Positions 1 through 4,722 of a stretch of 7,395 nucleotides of DNA are shown one piece after another. The stretch lies in assembly GCA_021791235.1 (NCBI GenBank), contig JAJYXA010000565.1, positions 1 through 7,395 on the forward strand, in the 5' to 3' direction. This DNA is from Pseudomonadota bacterium. Lineage in GTDB: Bacteria; Pseudomonadota; Gammaproteobacteria; Burkholderiales; Thiobacillaceae. The number at the start of each line of letters is the position of its first letter. Within the stretch, counting starts at the first letter, position 1. The translations under genes and the position numbers were made by a program. The notes below the pieces were generated by a model. It was not told the DNA's origin. It ran no database searches and worked only from the letters and a program-made list of their open reading frames with translations.

Positions 1-18
1 ACCGGTCGTGAATTTCAT
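1..18 (-). CDS. 5' end of a leftward gene, cut by the window edge
   Basis: Reading leftward, an ATG at 18-16 opens a frame MKFTTG that runs off the window. A GGAG ribosome-binding site (complement of 27-30) sits 8 bases upstream of it. Another ATG at 26-24 in a different frame stops after three codons (MKK), so it is not the start. The 31-base gap after the stop of the exported thioredoxin-fold gene, with no terminator visible, suggests the two genes are co-transcribed. Six residues are too few to suggest a product. The call rests only on the start codon, the ribosome-binding site and the operon-like spacing. Confidence 0.4.
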
Positions 19-49
19 TTTTTCATCTCCGTCTCCGGCCGCCGCGGCG

Positions 50-505
50 CTAATTCCCCGACTTGATCGCCGACTTGAGCGTGTCGAAATCCTTCTTCAC
101 CTCCATCAGCCGGCCCTGCTGCGCCTGTTTCGGTGCGTTCTCGATTTCGAGGATGTCGGCGATCTGGTCGTAGCTCACCATGCCGTTCAGCTCGCCGCCG
201 TCCACGGCGATCAGCTGGCCGCCGTAGTACACCGCCGGAGCCTTGGCGCCCGGCCCGGCAAACGTCACGGGAATGATTTGCACCGGAATCTTGTAGATAT
301 TGGACAGCTCGGCCGCCACCTGGATGTTGTTGTTGCAACGCGCGCCGGGCGGGTCGCGGCTGACCAGCACCAGCGCCTTTTGACCGTTGACGACGGCTTG
401 CCCGGGCGACCCGCCGGCCCAGGCGGACGGTATGGGAACAATGGCGATCAGCGCCAACAGGAATGCGGCGGCGACGGCGGGGCGTATTTGACTGGGTTTC
501 ATCAT
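50..505 (-). CDS. exported small protein with a thioredoxin-like fold and a single cysteine
   Basis: The protein has 151 residues. Residues 1-30 form a Sec signal peptide: MMKPSQIRP, then a hydrophobic stretch at about 11-25, ending in SAWA before GG. The mature part follows a thioredoxin-like order: strand ALVLVS (44-49), a loop with the only cysteine (C57 in PPGARC), a helix (58-71), strand VQIIPV (75-80), a probable cis-proline P90 in KAPAV, a strand at 98-101 and a C-terminal helix (111-120). A charged helical tail follows (124-148). There is no CXXC pair, so it is not a classical disulfide oxidoreductase. It could be a one-cysteine redox protein, a sulfur or persulfide carrier, or a structural relative. 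Two adjacent ATGs are possible. AAGGAG (complement of 508-513) lies only 2 bases from the first ATG (505) but 5 from the second (502), so the true start may be 502. It has its own promoter at 561-588. The fold call comes from pattern reading; I do not recognise a named family. Confidence 0.75.
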   Translation of the reverse strand: MMKPSQIRPAVAAAFLLALIAIVPIPSAWAGGSPGQAVVNGQKALVLVSRDPPGARCNNNIQVAAELSNIYKIPVQIIPVTFAGPGAKAPAVYYGGQLIAVDGGELNGMVSYDQIADILEIENAPKQAQQGRLMEVKKDFDTLKSAIKSGN

Positions 506-560
506 GTCTCCTTGGCTAATGCGTCATTGTGGATAATCAAACCTTTTTATTTTTTAAATA

Positions 561-570
561 ATCATATGAT
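561..570. promoter_or_regulatory. perfect palindrome ATCATATGAT at the -10, possible operator
   Basis: ATCATATGAT is a perfect 10-base dyad that contains the leftward -10 hexamer. A dimeric repressor bound here would block the promoter. On the other strand the same dyad also gives a rightward TATGAT (565-570), so it might serve a rightward transcript too. The regulator is unknown. The symmetry is seen directly; the operator role is inference. Confidence 0.3.
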
Positions 571-588
571 CGTTTGAATAATAGTCAA
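561..588 (-). promoter_or_regulatory. sigma70-like promoter for the exported thioredoxin-fold gene
   Basis: Reading leftward there is TTGACT (complement of 583-588; 5 of 6 matches to TTGACA), a 16-base spacer, and TATGAT (complement of 561-566; 5 of 6 matches to TATAAT). Transcription would start near 553-556 and leave an AT-rich leader of about 50 bases before the start codon. The whole 535-590 stretch is markedly AT-rich against GC-rich surroundings, as expected of a promoter. This is the best sigma70 match I found in the window. Confidence 0.65.
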
Positions 589-744
589 GCGGTAAATGAA
601 TGCGCGGAAATGAAAGGCGATCTTTAGAATGCTCGCGGAGGGGCGCCCCGGCTTCCTCGCGAACCGGCACCCATAAGGTTTCGGTCGGCAGCGCCGCTTC
701 CAAACCCGCAGCGGGCTGGTCGCCAAGCGTCGCCGGAATTGCTC

Positions 745-770
745 AATGCCTTGTCGCAGGCGTTTTTTTT
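745..770 (+). terminator. rightward intrinsic terminator-like hairpin with T8
   Basis: AATGCCT (745-751) pairs with AGGCGTT (758-764) across a six-base loop. This makes seven pairs including one G-U, and the run of eight T (763-770) begins inside the stem end. This is the usual form of a Rho-independent terminator for rightward transcripts. No intact rightward gene lies before it, so it would end a short RNA starting in the AT-rich region near 570-590, or be a chance structure. The stretch 589-928 around it also holds a GC-rich self-complementary GGGGCGCCCC (640-649) and a small hairpin, ACCCG-GAC-CGGGT (868-880). I see no tRNA or other known RNA in it. Confidence 0.4.
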
Positions 771-928
771 GGCATCTTCAACCATGGCTGATCCTCATTC
801 GTCATGCGGTGACTTTGAACATCACGACCTGAACAACGACACGAGGCTCTCGGCCATGCTACCCTGCACCCGGACCGGGTTTGCGGCTTAAGGTAGTGCC
901 ATGGGGCCAGAAACCTTTAACCGCATTT

Positions 929-1090
929 GAACCACAAAGATATGTCCCGCAGGGACGGGATCCCTTGGGACACTGAGGCACGGAGAAAGGCAAGAAATCA
1001 ATAGCTTCCCTGCACTTGGCCACTCACCCGACAGGTGACTGGGTATCACGATGTAAGTCTTTAGTTTTTTCCTCTGTGTCTCTGTGGTGA
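929..1090. repeat. 162-bp intergenic element with imperfect terminal inverted repeats
   Basis: The left end reads GAACCACAAAGA (929-940) and, after an extra 30 bases, continues CACTGAGGCACGGAGAAA (971-988). The right end, CCTCTGTGTC then TCTGTGGTGA (1071-1090), is its reverse complement. With the 30-base insert removed, 16 of 19 positions match. The interior has a small hairpin, TCACC-CGACA-GGTGA (1024-1038), and no reading frame. Repeats of the style ACCACAAAGACACAGAGG paired with CCTCTGTGTCTCTGTGGT are common between genes in many bacterial genomes. I recognise the style from general knowledge but cannot name the family. No clear target-site duplication is visible. It may be a non-autonomous mobile element or a folded intergenic RNA, and it lies about 108 bases upstream of the DsrE-like gene. 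Confidence 0.65.
941..970. repeat. 30-bp GGGAC-rich palindromic insertion inside the left repeat arm
   Basis: These 30 bases interrupt the left arm of the larger element: AAAGA before and CACTGAGG after join to give the sequence expected from the right arm. The insert contains nested dyads: GTCCC-GCA-GGGAC (944-956), the perfect GGGATCCC (957-964), and an outer TGTCCC (943-948) that pairs with GGGACA (967-972), which extends two bases past the insert. Its compact palindromic form suggests a small repetitive unit that inserted into an older repeat. The exact boundary is ambiguous by one base because an A is shared. Confidence 0.5.
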
Positions 1091-1198
1091 GGAATTTAGG
1101 TTTAACGACGGTGCGTCCAGCAGGCAGACAATGTCGCCCACGCGCCCCGGAACCAGAGCCTCCCCGAGCTCGCCACAGTCAGGCCCATTCCGAACATC

Positions 1199-1705
1199 AT
1201 GACTTTCTTGCTCAACCGTTTGCCGCTCTTCTGGATCGGCCTTCTCGCTCTGGCAAACCCGGCCGGCGCAGCGTCGCTCACCCTGGACGAACTGCTGGCG
1301 CGCCCGGTGGCGCCCGCCGGGGTGGTGTTTGAGATCGTCGACCGCGATCCGGGCGCGCTGGACGTCGCGCTGCCCTGGGTGAAGCAGGCCGCGCAACGCC
1401 TGAAGGCGCGCCACCCCGGCCTGCCGATGGCGCTGGTGACGCACGGCCAGGAAATGTTTGCCCTGCAGACCGGAAAGCGCGCCGGCAACCCTGCGATCCA
1501 CCAGATTGCGGAAAGCCTCAGCCGCGACGACGGCATTCCGGTGCATGTCTGCGAGACCTATGCCGGCTGGCGCGGGCTGGCGGCCGAGGATTTTCCCGCC
1601 TACGTCGACGTGGCCCCCGCCGGCCCGACGCAAATCCGCAACTACGAAGCGCTCGATTATGTGCGGCTGGTGGTGCCCCGGGCCGCGGTGCTGAAGTCGC
1701 GCTGA
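1199..1705 (+). CDS. exported DsrE-like sulfur-relay family protein
   Basis: The protein has 168 residues. Residues 1-25 form a signal peptide (MTFLLNRLPL, a hydrophobic core, cleavage near AGA or GAA). The mature part alternates strands and helices like the DsrE/DsrF/YchN fold: strand GVVFEIVD (41-48), helix (52-71), strand MALVTHG (77-83), helix (95-109), strand IPVHVC (113-118), then GWRGL (123-127), a strand near YVDVAPAG, and a last strand YVRLVV (154-159). The only cysteine, C118, sits before the RGL turn, where DsrE-like proteins carry their reactive cysteine. Cytoplasmic relatives pass persulfide sulfur between partners; an exported version would act in the periplasm on an unknown partner. 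There is no strong ribosome-binding site before the ATG (AGG only at 1181-1183), but the complete signal peptide supports this start. It stands alone between a repeat element and the cyclase gene. Confidence is high that it is a gene, moderate on the family. Confidence 0.75.
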   Translation: MTFLLNRLPLFWIGLLALANPAGAASLTLDELLARPVAPAGVVFEIVDRDPGALDVALPWVKQAAQRLKARHPGLPMALVTHGQEMFALQTGKRAGNPAIHQIAESLSRDDGIPVHVCETYAGWRGLAAEDFPAYVDVAPAGPTQIRNYEALDYVRLVVPRAAVLKSR

Positions 1706-1706
1706 A

Positions 1707-1721
1707 GCGGCAATACGCCGC
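1707..1721 (+). other. short hairpin just after the DsrE-like stop codon
   Basis: GCGGC (1707-1711) and GCCGC (1717-1721) form a perfect five-pair stem with an AATAC loop, starting two bases after the TGA at 1703-1705. No T-run follows, so it is not a classical intrinsic terminator. It could stabilise the 3' end of the message. No other terminator is visible before the cyclase gene. Confidence 0.3.
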
Positions 1722-1808
1722 GCCGCTGTGGCGGTCCTGCGTGAATCCGGCTGCGGGCCGGCAGTCGGCCAAGACGGAACGGGCCGCGTGAATCTGTTCC
1801 ATTTGCCC

Positions 1809-1837
1809 TTTACCATGCCTTCAGGCGTTGGTACATT
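1809..1837 (+). promoter_or_regulatory. weak candidate sigma70 promoter for the cyclase gene
   Basis: TTTACC (1809-1814; 4 of 6 matches) and TACATT (1832-1837; 4 of 6 matches) are separated by 17 bases. Transcription would start near 1844, about 26 bases before the ATG at 1870. The hexamers are ordinary and this could be chance. It is listed because the 164-base gap after the DsrE-like gene leaves room for an independent promoter. Confidence 0.25.
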
Positions 1838-1869
1838 GCCCCGCGGGCGCTTCGGTCGATTTCCATACC

Positions 1870-3966
1870 ATGCATGTGTTCAAAAATGTCCTGAGCGGCT
1901 TCGGCCTCGACAACAAACGAATTGAAACGCTGAAATTCCGCACCCAGCCGGGTGTGGACAACAGGCAGCTCATCGGCGCCGAAGCGGTCAACCTGGTTTA
2001 TTCCCAGTCCCGGATCAGCATGATCAGCCATGTCGTGCTGATTCCGGTCATGGCCTATGTCTTCTCGGACAGCGTTCCGCCAACCTGGCTTTGGCTCTGG
2101 GCCGGCCTGCTGGCCGCGGCCGCGCTGATCCGGATGCTGCTGGTGCGGGACTACCTGCGCAGCGATATCTACGCCGAGGACATCACGCGCTGGGAGCGGC
2201 GCTTCGTCCTCAGCCTGTTTGCGGTCGGCGTGCTATGGGGCCTGCCCGGTCTGCTGTTCGCGGCCCGGCTCGGTCCCACGGACACGGTCGCCATGACCAT
2301 GGTGCTGTTCGGCCTGAGCGGCGGCAGCATGAGCGCATTCGGGCATCATCGCCCCTCGCATATGGCGTTCACCTGGCCCCTGATCGCGCCACTCGCCCTC
2401 TATCAGTTGCTGCAGGCCGGCACGCATGAAAGCCAGCTCATCGGCTTCGCCGGCCTGCTGTATCTGGTTTTGACGACGGGCATCGTGTCCGGCTTCCAGC
2501 GTGGCCTGTACGAAGCGCTGACCACCAGCCATGAGCGTCTGTCCAGCATCGGCGAGCTGACCCGGGTTTCGCGACAGCTGGAACAGGCCAATCTGAGCCT
2601 GGACGAACGGAACGACCAACTGGCGGAAATGAACGACCTGTTTTCCAGCATGCTGGACAACAGCCACGTCATGACGGCCTATCTCGACCGCGATTTCCGG
2701 TTCATGTTCGTGAACGAAGCCTATGCCGCCGCCGGCCAGCGGCCGACGGAGACCTTCATCGGTCAGAGCCATTTTGCGCTCTATCCCGATGCCGGCAACG
2801 AGCGGATATTCAGGGAGGTCCTGGCAAGCGGCAAACCTTACCGGGCAGACGCCAAGCCTTTTACGCACCCCGATCAGCCCGGGCGGGGAACCACTTACTG
2901 GGATATCGATTTGCTGCCTGTCCATGATGCCAGGGGCGAGATCACGGGCCTGCTGCTCTCCCTGCTCGACGTGACCGAGGAAACCCGCGCGTTCAAGCAA
3001 TTGGAAGAGCGTGAAACCTTTCTGTCGACGATCCTGGATACCGTGGGGGACGGTTTGGTGGTATCGGATGCCAAAGGTCGCATCCTCAATGTCACCCCGC
3101 CCCTGTGCAGAATGTACGGCTATGGCGAGTCCGAACTCGTGGGCCAGAACATCAGCATGCTGATCGGCGGCCACGACCGCATGCGGCATGAGGGCTACGT
3201 GTCGCAGCACATCGCCAGGCCGGTGAAAAAACTGTTCGGGCGGATGGTGGAAGGCGAGGGGGTACGACGCGACGGCACGAGCTTCCCGGTCGAAGTGACC
3301 ATCACTGAAACAGTACGCGAGGGCAATGTGCTGTTCGTCGGGACGATCCGCGACATCAGCGAGCGGCGGGCGACGCTGGCGGAGCTTCGGCAACAGCAGG
3401 GCAAGACCGAGGAGGCCAACCGGCAGCTCAAGCTGGTCAATGAAGAGCTGGAATTCATGTCCACGCACGACAACCTGACCGGGCTTCCCAACCGCCACTA
3501 TTTCGACGGGTTTTCCACCCGGCTCTGGCGCCGGGCGATGCGTCACGAGGAGCCGGTTGCGATCCTGATGCTCGACATCGACTATTTCAAGCGCTACAAC
3601 GATCACTACGGCCACCTGGCCGGCGACGCCTGCCTGCGCCGGATCGGCGAACTGCTCGGCAGAATGATCCATCGCCCCGACGATGTCGTGGCCCGATTCG
3701 GCGGCGAGGAATTCATCGTGATGCTGGGCAATACCGGAACCGAGGGCGCAACCCACGTGGCAGACGCCATTCTGGATCAACTGCGATCGGCCGGGATCCC
3801 GCACGTTCAATCCGAACACGGCACCGTTACCCTGTCCATCGGCCTGGTCGTGGTGGTGCCCGGCAAAGGCGCGCGCCTGGAGCACTGGCTGCAGCAGGCC
3901 GACGAAGCGCTTTACCGGGCCAAAACGGCCGGGCGCAATCGCCTGGCGCTGGCGCCGGGCGCATGA
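1870..3966 (+). CDS. membrane-bound diguanylate cyclase with two PAS domains
   Basis: The protein has 698 residues and is predicted to make cyclic-di-GMP from two GTP at the inner membrane. Order: about six membrane segments (residues 52-66, 73-91, 111-131, 139-156, 165-181, 190-208), a coiled coil (218-256), PAS1 (about 257-371), PAS2 (about 382-501), a helical linker (502-533) and a GGDEF domain (534-694). The signature is GGEEF (611-615), an active-type variant. A metal-binding aspartate lies in LDIDYFK, and NLTGLPNR opens the domain. The product-inhibition site RxxD is present as RPDD (602-605), five residues before GGEEF, so feedback inhibition is expected. PAS2 has RHEGY, with H440 aligning to the haem histidine of FixL and DosP. 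There is no EAL domain. The frame could extend to a TTG at 1828, but the first ATG is 1870 and neither has a good ribosome-binding site. It converges on rluA with a 99-base gap in which no convincing terminator is seen. Confidence 0.93.
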   Translation: MHVFKNVLSGFGLDNKRIETLKFRTQPGVDNRQLIGAEAVNLVYSQSRISMISHVVLIPVMAYVFSDSVPPTWLWLWAGLLAAAALIRMLLVRDYLRSDIYAEDITRWERRFVLSLFAVGVLWGLPGLLFAARLGPTDTVAMTMVLFGLSGGSMSAFGHHRPSHMAFTWPLIAPLALYQLLQAGTHESQLIGFAGLLYLVLTTGIVSGFQRGLYEALTTSHERLSSIGELTRVSRQLEQANLSLDERNDQLAEMNDLFSSMLDNSHVMTAYLDRDFRFMFVNEAYAAAGQRPTETFIGQSHFALYPDAGNERIFREVLASGKPYRADAKPFTHPDQPGRGTTYWDIDLLPVHDARGEITGLLLSLLDVTEETRAFKQLEERETFLSTILDTVGDGLVVSDAKGRILNVTPPLCRMYGYGESELVGQNISMLIGGHDRMRHEGYVSQHIARPVKKLFGRMVEGEGVRRDGTSFPVEVTITETVREGNVLFVGTIRDISERRATLAELRQQQGKTEEANRQLKLVNEELEFMSTHDNLTGLPNRHYFDGFSTRLWRRAMRHEEPVAILMLDIDYFKRYNDHYGHLAGDACLRRIGELLGRMIHRPDDVVARFGGEEFIVMLGNTGTEGATHVADAILDQLRSAGIPHVQSEHGTVTLSIGLVVVVPGKGARLEHWLQQADEALYRAKTAGRNRLALAPGA

Positions 3967-4065
3967 CGCCCGATTTCGAGGGCAGCTTTCCAGGACAGTC
4001 CGTTCGGCAAGGGATAAGCCGCCGATTGCCTTTAAGTCCGGCTTCTTGCCTCATCGAATCGCCGA

Positions 4066-4716
4066 TCAAAACGGCGCCGCACACTCGAACGCAAGCCCTT
4101 CTCCCGTAACCGGATGCACGAAGCGCAGCGACCAGGCATGCAACAGCAAGCGCCCGGACAGGGCCTGCACGTCGGCTGGCGCGTAGAAGGCATCGCCCAG
4201 AACGGGATGGCCCAGTTCGCGCAGGTGGACGCGCAGCTGGTGCGAACGGCCGGTGACCGGTTCGAGTTCGACGCGGGTGTTCTGGCCGGATTCGTCGACC
4301 CCAAGCACGCGCCAGCGGGTGAGGCTGGGCTTGCCGCGGGTGTGATCGACAACCCGCAAGGGCCGCTTGGGCCAGTCGACGATGATGGGCAGGTCGATGA
4401 CGCCCCAGCCTTCCGGCGGCGCTTCCAGCCGGCCGGCCACGACGGCGAGGTAACGCTTCCTCGCCTCGCGCGCGGCGAATGCCTTGGAGAGCACGCGTTG
4501 TGCCGCCGGCCCGCGCGCCATCACCATCAGCCCCGAGGTGGCCATGTCCAGGCGGTGCACGATCAGGGCGTCGGGGTAGCGGGCCTGCACCCGCGCGGCG
4601 AGGCAATCCTGCTTGCCGGGGCCGCGCCCCGGCACCGCCAGGAGGCCGCCGGGCTTGTCGAGCACCAACAGGTGGTCGTCAGCGTAGACAGGTTCGATAG
4701 TCACCGCCGTTGCCAA
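4066..4716 (-). CDS. rluA: RluA-type pseudouridine synthase (23S rRNA and tRNA)
   Basis: The protein has 216 residues, close to the 219 of E. coli RluA, which converts U746 of 23S rRNA and U32 of some tRNAs to pseudouridine. The catalytic motif HRLDMATSG is intact (D57 is the nucleophile). Also present are DKPGGLLAVPGR (20-31), DLPIIVDWPKRP (108-119), TGRSHQLRVH (155-164) and GHPVLGDAFYA (169-179), all characteristic of RluA rather than RluC or RluD. There is no N-terminal S4 domain, as expected of RluA. No ATG is available near the 5' end: the start is TTG (4716) or the in-frame GTG (4704, giving 212 residues). Only a weak AGG (complement of 4728-4730) lies upstream. The gap to the stop of the aminopeptidase gene is six bases, so translational coupling with that gene is likely. 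Confidence 0.93.
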   Translation of the reverse strand: MATAVTIEPVYADDHLLVLDKPGGLLAVPGRGPGKQDCLAARVQARYPDALIVHRLDMATSGLMVMARGPAAQRVLSKAFAAREARKRYLAVVAGRLEAPPEGWGVIDLPIIVDWPKRPLRVVDHTRGKPSLTRWRVLGVDESGQNTRVELEPVTGRSHQLRVHLRELGHPVLGDAFYAPADVQALSGRLLLHAWSLRFVHPVTGEGLAFECAAPF

Positions 4717-4722
4717 GGTGGG

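Larger units (their letters stand above)
554..805 (-). pseudogene. possible decayed small leftward gene (one in-frame TGA)
   Basis: Leftward from an ATG at 805, the frame reads MTNEDQPWLKMPKKTPATRH, meets TGA at 745-743, then stays open to TAA at 556-554. The open part contains a protein-like segment, EAALPTETLWVPVREEAG (about 693-640), whose codons mostly end in G or C as in the real genes nearby. A second leftward ATG at 785, in another frame, has a good AGGA ribosome-binding site 6 bases upstream. It gives only MVEDAKK before a run of eight A that could be a frameshift site. The frame's end overlaps the promoter at 561-588, so the 3' part is probably not coding. I recognise no family. The alternative is that this is non-coding DNA and the openness is chance. 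Confidence 0.2.

Noticed and set aside
600..791. 63-codon rightward frame (MRGNERRSLEC...)
   Set aside because: It has no ribosome-binding site and an arginine-, serine- and proline-rich composition without a recognisable pattern, and it runs through the hairpin and T8 tract that look like a terminator.
784..891. 35-codon rightward frame (MADPHSSCGDFEHHDL...)
   Set aside because: There is no ribosome-binding site, it is very short and no family is recognised. It lies just after a terminator-like structure with no promoter visible.
1061..1816. Long leftward frame of 251 codons antisense to the DsrE-like gene
   Set aside because: It covers the DsrE-like gene, whose signal peptide and fold are convincing, and its translation is rich in R, H and Q as expected of a GC-rich shadow. 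A short segment near 1100-1190 has G/C-ending codons but no recognisable product, and its end runs into the repeat element.
2233..3885. 550-codon leftward frame antisense to the cyclase
   Set aside because: It is entirely opposite recognisable PAS and GGDEF domains. The H-, Q- and V-rich composition is typical of an antisense shadow in GC-rich DNA.
3967..4065. Bidirectional terminator in the convergent gap between the cyclase and rluA
   Set aside because: Only a four-pair GCCC/GGGC stem (3968-3983) is present and no T-run follows in either direction, so it is not convincing.
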